Assembly: GCF_019801465.1 (NCBI RefSeq)
Contig: NZ_JAHVJA010000010.1
Location: 1 to 64,000 of the forward strand
Direction: 5' to 3'
DNA length: 64,000 bases
DNA from: Leisingera daeponensis
GTDB lineage: Bacteria > Pseudomonadota > Alphaproteobacteria > Rhodobacterales > Rhodobacteraceae
Position numbers and translations under genes: made by a program. Under the pieces are notes generated by a model. The model had not been told where the DNA came from. It searched no databases and was given only the letters and a program-made list of their open reading frames with translations. Shown here in pieces: positions 7,038-15,901 of the stretch (within the stretch, counting starts at the first letter, position 1; each line of letters begins with the position of its first letter).

Positions 7038-8174
7038 ATGACTGCATCCTGGCGCTTCTCAACCCTTGCTGACCGCCACCGGGCGATGGGTTCCGACCTG
7101 GAAGACTGGAGCGGCATGGGCACCGCCTGGACCTATGACAAGGACCAGACCGAAGAATACATGGCAATCCGCACCAAAGCGGGCTTCATGGATGTGTCCG
7201 GCCTCAAGAAAGTGCACCTGGTCGGCCCGCATGCCAGCCATGTGATCGACCGGGCCACCACCCGCAATCCGGAAAAAATCAAACCCGGCCGCAGCACCTA
7301 TGCCTGCATGCTGAACGACGACGGCAAGTTCATCGACGACTGCGTCATCTACCGCATGGGCCCGAACAGCTGGATGGTCGTGCACGGCTCCGGCCAGGGC
7401 CACGAGACCCTGACCATGGCGGCCCAAGGCCGCGACGTCGACATCCGCTTTGACGACAACCTGCACGACATCTCCCTGCAAGGCCCCGCTGCCGTCGACT
7501 TCCTCGAGGAACAGGGCGTTCCCGGCATCCGTGACGTGGTTTACTTCAGCCACATTCACACCACCCTGTGGGACAAGCCGGTAACCATCTCGCGAACCGG
7601 CTACACCGGCGAGCGCGGCTACGAGATCTTCTGCCGCGGCCAGGACGCGCCGCACATCTGGGACAACCTGGTCGAAAAAGGTGCTCCCAAGGGCATCATC
7701 CCGACCCGTTTCACCACGCTCGACCTGCTGCGGGCGGAAAGCTACCTGCTGTTCTTCCCCTATGACAACTCGGAGATGTACCCCTTCGAGAACGAGAAAT
7801 GCGGTGATACACTGTGGGAGCTTGGCCTCGACTTCACCGTGTCCCCGGGCAAGACCGGCTTCCGCGGCGCCGAGGAGCACTACCGCCTGAAGGGCAAGGA
7901 ACGCTTCAAGATCTACGGCGTCAAGCTGGAAGGCTCAGAGCCGGCCGAAGAGGGCGCGCCGCTGCTGAAGGACGGCAAGCAGGTGGGTGTCGTTACCATC
8001 GGCATGTACTCGCCCCTGAACGAGCACAACGTGGGCATCGCCCGCATGCCGGTCGACTGCGCTGAACCCGGCGTCCAGCTGACCGTCAAGAACTCCACTG
8101 GCGAGATCCCCTGCGTTGCAGCGGAGATGCCGTTCCACGATCCGGAGAAGAAGCGCCGGACCGCAAAAGGCTGA
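7038..8174 (+). CDS. dmmD: DmmD, GcvT-family THF-binding protein of the dimethylamine monooxygenase operon
   Basis: The 378-residue protein belongs to the aminomethyltransferase (GcvT/DmdA-like) family. It has the N-terminal folate-binding lobe ([33 protein letters not shown]) and the C-terminal barrel ([21 protein letters not shown]). The start MTASWRF at 7038 is preceded by AGGGAG; an upstream in-frame codon at 7008 lies inside the operator. In dmmDABC clusters the DmmD partner is thought to take formaldehyde-level carbon from DMA demethylation onto THF. That role is inferred from family and context. The next gene, dmmA, follows after 71 bp. Confidence 0.85.
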   Translation: MTASWRFSTLADRHRAMGSDLEDWSGMGTAWTYDKDQTEEYMAIRTKAGFMDVSGLKKVHLVGPHASHVIDRATTRNPEKIKPGRSTYACMLNDDGKFIDDCVIYRMGPNSWMVVHGSGQGHETLTMAAQGRDVDIRFDDNLHDISLQGPAAVDFLEEQGVPGIRDVVYFSHIHTTLWDKPVTISRTGYTGERGYEIFCRGQDAPHIWDNLVEKGAPKGIIPTRFTTLDLLRAESYLLFFPYDNSEMYPFENEKCGDTLWELGLDFTVSPGKTGFRGAEEHYRLKGKERFKIYGVKLEGSEPAEEGAPLLKDGKQVGVVTIGMYSPLNEHNVGIARMPVDCAEPGVQLTVKNSTGEIPCVAAEMPFHDPEKKRRTAKG

Positions 8175-8245
8175 GCCGAATCCCGGGCGTCCCCAATCCG
8201 GGGGCGCCCGCTTCCGTTCACCCGACTGCAGGAAAAGCGATCCAC

Positions 8246-8857
8246 ATGTCTAAGACCGAATTCCCCCCTTCCATCAAAAGCCGCCCCGTCTACGGCGAGC
8301 TTGAACCGCGGGCCGGCAGCGGCCACCTGATGATTGCCGATGCCGAAGGCGCCGAAGCTATCCTCGGGCTGGCAAAATCCGTTGACCCCGGGTTCTGGGC
8401 CAAGACCCACATCATCTACATCCCCAAGAAAACCGGCACCAAGTACAGCAGCCAGCTGGAGCAGCTGGGCGCCGGCCAGTATTACTGCGGCCCCTCCTAC
8501 GAGGCCGCGCAAAGCCGCATCCGCCGCGCCTTGCAGAACTGCCACATGGGCACCCAGGTCTATCTGACCGGCACCGAGAGCCTGATGGGCCAGGCGATGC
8601 ATGAGGCAGTCACCGCAGGCATTCCGCACACCGCGATCCAAACCGAACACCGCGGCTCGACCGCACGGCGCATGCAGTGCGTGCACTGCAAGGGCATCAC
8701 CGAGGACGTCACCACCGATCCGTTCGAGTGCAGCCACTGCGGCCTGAGCCTGTTCGTGCGCGACCACTACTCGCGCCGCATCGCGGCCTTTCAGGGCGTG
8801 CGGGTGGATGCCGAAGATCCGGGCAACATCCCCGAGAAAGTGGAGCTGTTCAAATGA
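8246..8857 (+). CDS. dmmA: Dimethylamine monooxygenase subunit DmmA
   Basis: The 203-residue protein has an N-terminal alpha/beta part (residues about 1-135) and a C-terminal knuckle with two CxxC pairs: CVHC in MQCVHCKG and CSHC in FECSHCGL (about residues 148-171). Such a rubredoxin-like or zinc-ribbon unit could carry a metal. It is followed by the conserved SLFVRDHYSRR. It belongs to the DmmA family found only beside DmmB and DmmC. It overlaps dmmB by ATGA, which indicates coupled translation. Whether the cysteines bind Zn or Fe cannot be told from sequence. Confidence 0.87.
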   Translation: MSKTEFPPSIKSRPVYGELEPRAGSGHLMIADAEGAEAILGLAKSVDPGFWAKTHIIYIPKKTGTKYSSQLEQLGAGQYYCGPSYEAAQSRIRRALQNCHMGTQVYLTGTESLMGQAMHEAVTAGIPHTAIQTEHRGSTARRMQCVHCKGITEDVTTDPFECSHCGLSLFVRDHYSRRIAAFQGVRVDAEDPGNIPEKVELFK

Positions 8858-9819
8858 GTGCTGGCACCGCAAAACTGAATGTCACCGTGGCCGAGGTCAA
8901 ACCGATCAACGACCTGGTCACCCGTTTCAAATTCGTCCGCACCGGCGGCGGCGACCTGCCCACTTTCTCGGGCGGGGCGCACACCGTGGTTGAGATGCAG
9001 GACGGCGACATCACCCGGCTCAACGCCTATTCGCTGATGTCCAATCCGGCCGACCGCGGCGCCTACACCATTTCGGTGCGCCGCGACGACCAGGGCCGCG
9101 GCGGCTCCAAGTTCATGCACACCAGGGTGATAGAGGGCATGGAGATGGTGATCTCCAACCCGGTGAACTTGTTCTCGCTGGATCTGCGCGCAAAGAAGCA
9201 TCTGATGCTGGCCGGCGGTATCGGCATCACCCCCTTCATGGCGCAGATGCACCAGCTGTCAATGATGGACGGGCATTTCGAGCTTCACTACTCGGTCCGC
9301 ACGGCCTCGCTGGGCACCTACGCCAAGGAGCTGTCTGAGCGTTATCCGGGCAAGGTCCACATCTACCACGACGACCAGAACGAGGCGATCGACCTCAAGA
9401 CCCTGCTCGCCAACCAGCCGCTCGGCACCCATGTCTACGTTTGCGGCCCAAAGGGCATGATCGAATGGGTGCATGGCACCGCAGAGGCTATGGGATGGCC
9501 GCGCGAGGCGGTGCATTCCGAGGAATTCCTGGCGCCTGCCTCCGGCAAGCCTTTCGAGGTCAAATGCGCGGTTTCGAACAAAATCGTCCAGGTCGGCGAG
9601 CACCAGTCATTGCTGGAAGCGCTGGAGGCGGCCGGCATCGACGCCCCCTACCTCTGCCGCGGCGGCGCCTGCGGCCAGTGCGAGACCAATGTCATCGGCT
9701 ACGACGGCAAGTTCCTGCATTACGACCACTGGCTGACCGACGAGCAAAAGGCCGGCGGCAAGCATATCATGCCCTGCGTGTCGCGCTTTGAGGGCAAGAC
9801 CCTGGTTCTGGACCGCTGA
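8854..9819 (+). CDS. dmmB: Dimethylamine monooxygenase reductase subunit DmmB (PDR/VanB type)
   Basis: The 321-residue flavin reductase belongs to the phthalate dioxygenase reductase family. Domains in order: an FMN-binding barrel (RLNAYSLMSNP), an NAD(P) Rossmann part (LMLAGGIGITPFMAQMH and YVCGPKGMIEWV), and a C-terminal plant-type 2Fe-2S ferredoxin with CRGGACGQCETN plus a later Cys in HIMPCVSRFEG. It passes NAD(P)H electrons to the haem subunit DmmC. The start is the ATG at 8854, overlapping the dmmA stop; the longer frame from 8677 lies inside dmmA. Confidence 0.9.
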   Translation: MSAGTAKLNVTVAEVKPINDLVTRFKFVRTGGGDLPTFSGGAHTVVEMQDGDITRLNAYSLMSNPADRGAYTISVRRDDQGRGGSKFMHTRVIEGMEMVISNPVNLFSLDLRAKKHLMLAGGIGITPFMAQMHQLSMMDGHFELHYSVRTASLGTYAKELSERYPGKVHIYHDDQNEAIDLKTLLANQPLGTHVYVCGPKGMIEWVHGTAEAMGWPREAVHSEEFLAPASGKPFEVKCAVSNKIVQVGEHQSLLEALEAAGIDAPYLCRGGACGQCETNVIGYDGKFLHYDHWLTDEQKAGGKHIMPCVSRFEGKTLVLDR

Positions 9820-9830
9820 GGGAGAGAGAA

Positions 9831-10877
9831 ATGACCATTCAATTCAACGACGAAACCTTCCGCGGGGACTTCACTTTCCGCAACTCGGAATGGGCGATCA
9901 AGCGCTTCCCCTTCCCGTTCCACGAAGACAGCTACATGTATTCGGTCAACATGGAGCCGCACACCTCCTACCGGCCCGGCTCCGTGTTCGAGCGCACCTT
10001 CGATGTCGACGAGCACTATGTCTCCGAAATGAAGGACCGCGCCCAGGTACTGGCGGATGACCCGCTGCGCTGCCAGTCGCTGCCGCACATGACGCTGGCA
10101 GGCTGGGATCTGGTCGAACTGATCATGGAAGCCAAGGCGCGCGAATACCCCGACCTGTTCGAGCTGCACAAGAACGGCAACCGCTGGCGCTGGGTGAACA
10201 AGCCGCTGGGCATCGACGACACTTTCACCTTCCTCGACGAAAGCACTCTGCCCTACGGCCCGATGGAATACATCACCCGCCAGACCCAGGGCGACTTCGC
10301 GCTGCTCGACCAGCGCGACGACAACCTGTGGATGGACGCAGGCATGGTCACCACCCAGGCCGACTGGAGCCTGGATTTCGACATCGGCATGAACTTCTTC
10401 GAATGGCATGCCCCGGTGCCGAAGGCCCATGAGATGGGCATTTTCGTGCGCGCCCTCAAGTTCCTTCTGAACATCCAGCAGGGCCAGCCCGCGCGGCGCC
10501 TGAACTGGACCATGACAGTGAACCCGCTGCTCGACACCTCGCCGGAGAACTACCACAAGTGGGGCGAGATGAAGCAGGACCTCACCTTGGAGAACATGGG
10601 CAGCAAGCAGCACCTGCGGGTCGAATTGCAGACCTTCTTCCGTCTGCCGCGCTCCAACGCGCTGGTGTTCCCGATCCGCTGCTACCTGATCAGCTTCGGC
10701 GATCTGGTGACAGTGCCGAAATGGGGCCGCCGCCTGCACCGGGTGATCCGCGACCTGCCGGAGGAGCTCGCAACCTACAAGGGCTTCATCGACAACCGAC
10801 CGATGATGGTGGAATGGCTGTCGCAGTATGATGACGGCAGCCCAACCTCGGACGGCATCTGGCCCGACGACGACTGA
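9831..10877 (+). CDS. dmmC: Dimethylamine monooxygenase haem subunit DmmC (DUF3445 family)
   Basis: The 348-residue protein belongs to the DUF3445 / haem-dependent oxidative N-demethylase alpha-subunit family. It should be the oxygenase that demethylates dimethylamine to methylamine and formaldehyde. Recognisable stretches are PHMTLAGWDLVELIM, TQGDFALLDQRDD, HAPVPKAHEMGIF, RRLNWTMTVNPLLD and LRVELQTFFRLPRSNALVFPIRCYL. A ribosome site GAGAGAGA lies before the ATG and 11 bp separate it from dmmB. It is the last gene of the operon, followed by a terminator. The haem ligand cannot be assigned with certainty from sequence. Confidence 0.88.
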   Translation: MTIQFNDETFRGDFTFRNSEWAIKRFPFPFHEDSYMYSVNMEPHTSYRPGSVFERTFDVDEHYVSEMKDRAQVLADDPLRCQSLPHMTLAGWDLVELIMEAKAREYPDLFELHKNGNRWRWVNKPLGIDDTFTFLDESTLPYGPMEYITRQTQGDFALLDQRDDNLWMDAGMVTTQADWSLDFDIGMNFFEWHAPVPKAHEMGIFVRALKFLLNIQQGQPARRLNWTMTVNPLLDTSPENYHKWGEMKQDLTLENMGSKQHLRVELQTFFRLPRSNALVFPIRCYLISFGDLVTVPKWGRRLHRVIRDLPEELATYKGFIDNRPMMVEWLSQYDDGSPTSDGIWPDDD

Positions 10878-10933
10878 TCCCGAGCGGACTAGCGGGCCGT
10901 CCCTACCCCCTGTCACTTAGGCCCGCTTCACTG

Positions 10934-10969
10934 ACTGCCGTTGCCTCTGGCTTCGGCAGTTTCTTTTTG
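10934..10969 (+). terminator. Terminator of dmmDABC
   Basis: Arms ACTGCCG (10934-10940) and CGGCAGT (10954-10960) enclose a 13-nt loop and are followed by TTCTTTTTG. This is an intrinsic terminator 57 bp after the dmmC stop. Confidence 0.7.
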
Positions 10970-11087
10970 CCCGCAATCCGCAAGGCGGCCCTGGAAAGCA
11001 AAAGCGCCGCGCATCGCGCAGCGCCTGGCCCATCCGTGCATCAGCACCCCGGCTGCCCCGTAATAGGCGGGACGCGCCAGCCGCGCC

Positions 11088-11744
11088 TCAGCTCGATTGC
11101 GGGTAGGAAATGATCGACAGATACCGCGCCGGCAGCTTGACCAGCCCTTCCGGACCGTGCGGCGCATCCGCATCAAAGAACAGCGTGTCCCCCGGCTTCA
11201 GCGAAAACACCTTGTCGCCGTGCCGGTAGTCCACCTCGCCCTCCAGCATATAGAGCATCTCCACACCGTCATGCTGGAAGGTCGGGAAGACATCCGATTC
11301 CTCGGTCAGGGTGATCATATAGGGCTCCACCATGACGCCTGAGGCATTGGCGCCAAGATGCCCCAGAAGCTGATACTGATGGCCTGCCCGGGTACCTGCC
11401 CGTTCGGTTTCCGCCCCTTCGCCGGATTTGGTGTGGACCGCCTCTCGGCTTTCCTCGAAACGCCGGAAGAAGGACGTGATCGGCACGCTCAGCGCATTGG
11501 CCAGAAGCTGCAGCGTTGTCAGCGACGGAGAGGTGTTGCCGTTTTCGATCTTCGACAGCATCCCGATCGACAGCCCGGTCAGGTTGGCCAGATCCGCCAC
11601 GGTGATCCCCTGCTGGCGCCGGAACGACCGCACTTCGCGCCCGATCGCAACTTCCAGAACTTTTTCCGCACCATCGCGGACCCGGTGCGGGTCTTGAGAA
11701 AGGTTATTTGCCACTGCGTCACTGTCATCTTTGAGTTTAGCCAC
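11088..11744 (-). CDS. XRE-family regulator with C-terminal cupin
   Basis: The 218-residue protein has an N-terminal Cro/CI helix-turn-helix (VRSFRRQQGITVADLANLTG then LSIGMLSKIENG, about residues 35-75) and a C-terminal cupin (DGVEMLYMLEGEVDYRHG, LKPGDTLFFDADAPHGPEGL, about 145-205). Such regulators usually sense a small ligand in the cupin; PuuR is the model. The chosen start is GTG at 11742-11744 with AAGGAAG 8 bases upstream; a TTG at 11777 is also in frame and would add 11 residues. It is convergent with dmmDABC and divergent from gntR. It is a candidate regulator for the AGGAAAATAA motif sites. Confidence 0.85.
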   Translation of the reverse strand: MAKLKDDSDAVANNLSQDPHRVRDGAEKVLEVAIGREVRSFRRQQGITVADLANLTGLSIGMLSKIENGNTSPSLTTLQLLANALSVPITSFFRRFEESREAVHTKSGEGAETERAGTRAGHQYQLLGHLGANASGVMVEPYMITLTEESDVFPTFQHDGVEMLYMLEGEVDYRHGDKVFSLKPGDTLFFDADAPHGPEGLVKLPARYLSIISYPQSS

Positions 11745-12256
11745 TGTGTTATCTTCCTTATCGATGGCCTCTGACAAGCGCGCAGCAGCCGATATGTGAA
11801 AACTTTCCCCGACGCAAGGAACGGTGCGAATATTATTTTACTGTCATTACCTGTTTTTCCCAACCCTTTACCGCCAGAGGAAAGAAAATAGTTGCCACGC
11901 CGCGGCAACCGGGGCGCCTGAGCACTGCGTCCCGCGCCAGCCGGAGCCGCTGGCCTGCTACTGCTGGACCAAAAAAGCACCAATTCCAGACCCCACCGAA
12001 CGCTCGGGCCAGCACGTAAAATTAAAATGACGGAAAAACAGATAGCTACGTCTGAATTTCAGAGCCGGCGGAAACACCCAAGCGCAGAACCAATTTGCGC
12101 CCCGTCCTTGCTGAGCGGCGCTGAAACCGCTAATCTGTGTGCCAGTCACCGCTGTGTGAGCCCGTTGCAGCACGGCCGCGATAACCGGCAATTGCAACAC
12201 AGGCACGGCGATCAGGAGCAGGGTTTCCCGCTCATAAGGCCCGGAAAAGACAAAAC
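11745..12256. other. Divergent intergenic region between the XRE-cupin and gntR genes
   Basis: No convincing gene is present in about 510 bases. It holds an ACCAA-rich stretch, TGGACCAAAAAAGCACCAA (11965-11983), reminiscent of the tmm and dmmD operators. It also holds a perfect 13-bp palindrome TCTGAATTTCAGA (12051-12063), repeated at the lysR promoter. The 77-codon frame from 12027 that abuts gntR has neither a protein-like composition nor a ribosome site and is judged spurious. Confidence 0.5.
12051..12063. promoter_or_regulatory. T-N11-A palindrome shared with the lysR promoter
   Basis: TCTGAATTTCAGA is identical to 18605-18617. It has the T-N11-A form and dyad symmetry of LysR-type binding sites and lies 193 bp before gntR. 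It may let the LysR protein at 18626 act on gntR or on the XRE-cupin gene. Confidence 0.5.
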
Positions 12257-12982
12257 ATGAGCTCAGCGGAAGAAACCACTTCGCAAATTCTGACCACCCA
12301 TTCCGTCGGCGCGACGGTGCAGGTGGTGATCGACACGCTGTTCGCCCGGATCAAATCCGGCAGTTACCCCGTGGACACCCGGCTGCCCTCCGAACGCACC
12401 CTGGCGTCCGAGCTGGGCGTGGCCCGCAACACCGTGCGCGAGGCGCTGGATGTGCTGGCCAGCCAGAACGTCATCCACCGCCGGGCCGGGTCTGGCAGCT
12501 TTGTGAAATTCCGGTCCGACCCCAAGCCGGAAGCCTCCTACAGCTCGCTGGCCAACGAAGTCTCACCACTCGACCACCTTGTGGTCCGCGGCATTCTGGA
12601 ACCGGAACTGGTGCGCCTTGCGGTGATCAACATGACCCCGCGCCAGATCGAGGAGCTGGACCAGATCCTGTCCCGGGTCGAGGCCGTGCGCACCGATCCC
12701 GGCGATTTCATCGAGGCCGAGGAGGACCTCTACCGCAAAATCGCCGAAGGCACCGGCAACCCGCTTCTGCATTCCTGCTACGAGCTGACGATCGAGGCCT
12801 GCCGCCTGTCCTACCGCACGGCCCTGCGCCGCCGCCACCTGACACCGCAGCGGATTCAGGACTATCAGAAACGCTACAACACGCTGTTCAACGCCATTGC
12901 CTCGCGCGATGTGGAATCCGCGGTGGAATTCATCAAGCTGCACTTGATCGACGAGCAGAAACTGCTTCTGCAGGAGGTTTGA
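12257..12982 (+). CDS. GntR-family (FadR/FCD) transcriptional regulator
   Basis: The 241-residue protein has an N-terminal winged helix (IKSGSYPVDTRLPSERTLAS then ELGVARNTVREALDVLASQN, residues about 30-80) and an all-helical FCD effector domain (residues about 100-230) with VRGILEPELVRLAV, EEDLYRKIAEGTGNPLLHS and HLIDEQK. FCD proteins commonly bind a carboxylate or amine effector and repress. It lies between dmmDABC and tmm, both of which carry TTGGTCC-type dyads like FadR operators, so it is the best candidate for their repressor; this is inferred. It is convergent with the binding-protein gene, 6 bp away. Confidence 0.87.
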   Translation: MSSAEETTSQILTTHSVGATVQVVIDTLFARIKSGSYPVDTRLPSERTLASELGVARNTVREALDVLASQNVIHRRAGSGSFVKFRSDPKPEASYSSLANEVSPLDHLVVRGILEPELVRLAVINMTPRQIEELDQILSRVEAVRTDPGDFIEAEEDLYRKIAEGTGNPLLHSCYELTIEACRLSYRTALRRRHLTPQRIQDYQKRYNTLFNAIASRDVESAVEFIKLHLIDEQKLLLQEV

Positions 12983-12988
12983 CCGCGC

Positions 12989-14290
12989 CTATCCGTCAAC
13001 CGCGCGGGAGCTGACCTCACTGCCCGGCGCATCGCTTTCCAGCCGCTGGTGCCACAGCTGCCCCAGCGTCTCCATTTCCGATTTCAGCAGGCCGGAGTGC
13101 TCCGCCAGCCAGGCGGGGATTGACTTGAATTCGGCGATCCGCGCCTTGCCCTCCCGGATCGTCACCACCGGCCAATCTCCAACCAAGGCATTGGAAATGC
13201 CGAAAATATCCTCGCCCCACCATTCCGCGTGGCCGAAGGCGTGGGTGACATGGCCAAGCTGCTTCATCGCCGCCAGCACCGATGGCGGCGCAACCGATCC
13301 GGCCTTCTCCACCGCGCTGTGCCAGATATCCAGGATCGCAACATACTCCCAGCTCACAGCCGACCAGCTGCCCGGAAATCGGCGGCTGTACTCCTCAAAG
13401 AACTTATGCGGTCGGTTGAAGAAAAACGCCTTCTCACTCAGCATCGGATCGTCAAAGTCCGGAAACTGGAACACCACCCCTTCCATGAAGTCCACTGACG
13501 TCCGCTCCACCAGCCGGTCGTAGCCATCCATGGTGCAGCTGATGATCTGCCCCCTGAACCCTTTGGCATAGGCATATTCCGTCATCGCGTGCACCATCGG
13601 CGCGTAGGAGGAGCACCAGCACAAGATATCCGCACCGCTCTCCAGCATCGGATCCACCACCGGTGCCGGATCGCTGGAACCGGGATCATACTGCACTTCC
13701 TGCAGAATTTGCTTGTCCGCAGCCTTGAACGCCGCGCGGTAAACCGCTTGCGCCGGCAGTCCGAGCAGATCCGCCTGGCTGCACAGGGCAACCGTCTTCA
13801 GCTCCGGCCTGTTCTCCGCCAGCCAAGCCACACCGGTCACATTCTGGATCGGATGCGCCTCGCTGGGAGCAATCAGATAAGGCGTGTCCGGCGACAAGTC
13901 AGTCGGCAGCAGGGTCGAGGTCAGCACCTTGTTGCGCATCAGGAAATCCCGCACCGGCGCAAAGGTATCACCCCCCAGCATCAGCATGAGCTTGACGTTG
14001 TGCTTTTGAACCAGCTCAACCGCCCCCTCCAGCGCGCGCTCCGGATCATAGCCGCAATCATAGGAGTGGATTCGGATCGGGTAGCGGCGGCCGCCGATCA
14101 GCACTCCCCCGGCCTTGTTCAGCCCGTCCTCCCAGATCCGGCAGCCGTTCAGACCAGGCAAGCCCCAGCTCTCCACCCGGCCGGAAAGCGGCCCCAAAAA
14201 ACCGATATTCACTGATTCTGCCATCCCCACGGACAAGCGGGGCAGCGCTGCACGGGCAGTCAGCTGATGCACAAAACTGGTCGTCTTCAT
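12989..14290 (-). CDS. Type-1 periplasmic-binding-fold protein (AmiC/UrtA-like), no signal peptide
   Basis: The 433-residue protein (411 if it starts at 14224) matches the Leu/Ile/Val- or amide-binding fold: [31 protein letters not shown] then RYPIRI, the [20 protein letters not shown] strand-helix, and [15 protein letters not shown]. The ATG at 14288-14290 has AGGA 8 bases upstream; the ATG at 14222-14224 matches the family's usual start but has no proper ribosome site. Neither start gives a hydrophobic export signal, and no ABC permease or ATPase is nearby. It may therefore be a cytoplasmic ligand sensor like AmiC rather than a transporter part. It is divergent from tmm across a shared control region. 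Confidence 0.75.
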   Translation of the reverse strand: MKTTSFVHQLTARAALPRLSVGMAESVNIGFLGPLSGRVESWGLPGLNGCRIWEDGLNKAGGVLIGGRRYPIRIHSYDCGYDPERALEGAVELVQKHNVKLMLMLGGDTFAPVRDFLMRNKVLTSTLLPTDLSPDTPYLIAPSEAHPIQNVTGVAWLAENRPELKTVALCSQADLLGLPAQAVYRAAFKAADKQILQEVQYDPGSSDPAPVVDPMLESGADILCWCSSYAPMVHAMTEYAYAKGFRGQIISCTMDGYDRLVERTSVDFMEGVVFQFPDFDDPMLSEKAFFFNRPHKFFEEYSRRFPGSWSAVSWEYVAILDIWHSAVEKAGSVAPPSVLAAMKQLGHVTHAFGHAEWWGEDIFGISNALVGDWPVVTIREGKARIAEFKSIPAWLAEHSGLLKSEMETLGQLWHQRLESDAPGSEVSSRAVDG

Positions 14291-14365
14291 GCCCGGAATC
14301 CTACCAAGAAAACAACGTGCTTCCAGTCCAATTGCGCCAAAAATCATTCCGCATGTGAAAAAATG

Positions 14366-14450
14366 TTGACTTTTGGGGGCGAATTTGGACCTAATTGGAC
14401 CAGACCAAATGAACCAAAACCAAATATTGGTCCGAACCAACGGGAGAACC
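14366..14450 (+). promoter_or_regulatory. tmm promoter and paired operators
   Basis: A -35 TTGACT (14366-14371) and a CTAATT near -10 (14391-14396) are followed by site A TTGGACCAGACCAAA (14395-14409), an ACCAA-rich stretch (14412-14424), site B TTGGTCCGAACCAA (14427-14440) and the GGGAG ribosome site (14442-14446). Aligned with the dmmD leader, most of the roughly 55 bases from CTAA to the ribosome site agree, although the genes they precede are unrelated. The placement over the start site and leader suits a repressor. Confidence 0.72.
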
Positions 14451-14452
14451 AC

Positions 14453-15799
14453 ATGACCAAGAAACGCATTGCCATCATCGGCGCCGGCCCCTCTGGCCTG
14501 GCCCAGCTTCGCGCATTTCAATCCGCGGCCAATAAAGGTGAAGAGATCCCGGAAATCGTCTGCTTCGAAAAGCAGGACAACTGGGGCGGCCTGTGGAACT
14601 ACACCTGGCGCACCGGCCTGGATGAAAACGGCGAGCCGGTGCATTGCTCGATGTACCGCTACCTGTGGTCCAACGGCCCCAAGGAAGGCCTGGAATTCGC
14701 CGATTATTCCTTCGAAGAGCATTTCGGCAAGCAGATCGCCTCCTACCCGCCGCGCGCCGTGCTGTTCGACTATATCGAGGGCCGGGTGAAGAAGGCGGAC
14801 GTGCGCAAGTGGATCCGCTTCAACTCCCCGATCCGCTGGGTAGAGTACAACGAGGACAAGGGCAACTTCACCGTCACCGTGCACGACCACGCCAAGGACA
14901 GCACCTATAAGGAAGATTTTGACCACGTGATCTGCGCCTCGGGCCATTTCTCGACCCCGAACGTGCCGTTCTACCCCGGCTTCGACACCTTTAACGGCCG
15001 CGTGCTGCACGCCCATGACTTCCGCGATGCCCGCGAGTTTGCCGGCAAGGACATCCTCCTCCTCGGCGCCTCCTACTCCGCCGAAGACATCGGCTCCCAG
15101 TGCTGGAAATACGGCGCCAAGACAATCACCACCTCCTACCGGACCGCGCCGATGGGCTTCAAATGGCCGGACAACTGGGAGGAAAAACCGGCGCTGGAGT
15201 CGGTTGACGGCAACACCGCAACCTTCGTCGACGGCACCAGCAAGAAGGTCGACGCGATCATTCTCTGCACCGGCTACAAGCATTTCTTCAGCTTCCTGCC
15301 GGACGACCTGCGCCTGAAGACCGCCAACCGCCTGGCCACCGCCGATCTCTACAAGGGCGTGGTCTACGCCCATAACCCCAAGATGTTCTACCTCGGCATG
15401 CAGGACCAGTGGTTCACCTTCAACATGTTCGACGCTCAGGCCTGGTGGGTCCGTGACGCGATCATGGGCAAGATCGAGATCCCGGCGGACAAGGAAACCC
15501 TTCTGGCCGACGTTAAGGAACGCGAAGCGCGCGAAGAAGCGTCGGACGACGTCAAATACGCGATCAAATACCAGGGCGATTATGTGCTGGAGCTGATCGA
15601 GGAAACCGACTACCCGACCTTCGACGTGGCCGGCGCCTGCCAGGCCTTCTATGAATGGAAGGGCCACAAGGCCCAGGACATCATGGCCTTCCGCAACAAC
15701 TCCTACAAATCGGTCATCACCGGCACCATGGCGCCCGTGCACCACACCCCGTGGAAGGACGCCCTGGACGACTCGCTGGAAGTATATCTGCAGAACTAA
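14453..15799 (+). CDS. tmm: Trimethylamine monooxygenase
   Basis: The 448-residue flavin monooxygenase oxidises trimethylamine to its N-oxide with FAD, NADPH and oxygen. Visible motifs: FAD-binding GAGPSG (residues 10-15), the FMO fingerprint [11 protein letters not shown] (about 186-196), NADPH-binding GASYSAED (205-212) with Tyr208 in the place of the Tyr207 reported as important in Roseovarius Tmm, and the C-terminal [15 protein letters not shown] region that lines the substrate pocket. The start MTKKRIAI at 14453 has a GGGAG site; a 62-codon upstream extension runs through the operators and is rejected. It is transcribed alone, with a hairpin after it. Other FMO activities (e.g. on DMS) are possible. 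Confidence 0.93.
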   Translation: MTKKRIAIIGAGPSGLAQLRAFQSAANKGEEIPEIVCFEKQDNWGGLWNYTWRTGLDENGEPVHCSMYRYLWSNGPKEGLEFADYSFEEHFGKQIASYPPRAVLFDYIEGRVKKADVRKWIRFNSPIRWVEYNEDKGNFTVTVHDHAKDSTYKEDFDHVICASGHFSTPNVPFYPGFDTFNGRVLHAHDFRDAREFAGKDILLLGASYSAEDIGSQCWKYGAKTITTSYRTAPMGFKWPDNWEEKPALESVDGNTATFVDGTSKKVDAIILCTGYKHFFSFLPDDLRLKTANRLATADLYKGVVYAHNPKMFYLGMQDQWFTFNMFDAQAWWVRDAIMGKIEIPADKETLLADVKEREAREEASDDVKYAIKYQGDYVLELIEETDYPTFDVAGACQAFYEWKGHKAQDIMAFRNNSYKSVITGTMAPVHHTPWKDALDDSLEVYLQN

Positions 15800-15818
15800 C
15801 GGCACACCCCTGCAGATT

Positions 15819-15852
15819 GCCTGCGCCGTTTCCCTTCCTGTACGGCGCAGGC
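15819..15852 (+). terminator. Hairpin after tmm
   Basis: Perfect 11-bp arms GCCTGCGCCGT (15819-15829) and ACGGCGCAGGC (15842-15852) surround a 12-nt loop, 20 bp after the tmm stop. A strong T-run is lacking, so termination may be partial or aided by Rho. Confidence 0.55.
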
Positions 15853-15901
15853 ACCCCTTCGCCGCTGTGCGAATCTCTCTTCGCAAGCTATAATTCACCT
15901 C

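Noticed and set aside
7038-8174. Calling the GcvT-family gene DMSP demethylase (dmdA) or glycine-cleavage T protein
   Set aside because: It is the first gene of an intact dmmDABC operon and shares its operator with tmm; no gcvH or gcvP is nearby. The family is the same, so some doubt remains.
12027-12260. A 77-codon ORF whose stop overlaps the gntR start (ATGA)
   Set aside because: The overlap looks operon-like, but there is no ribosome site, the composition is random, and it runs through a probable LysR operator.
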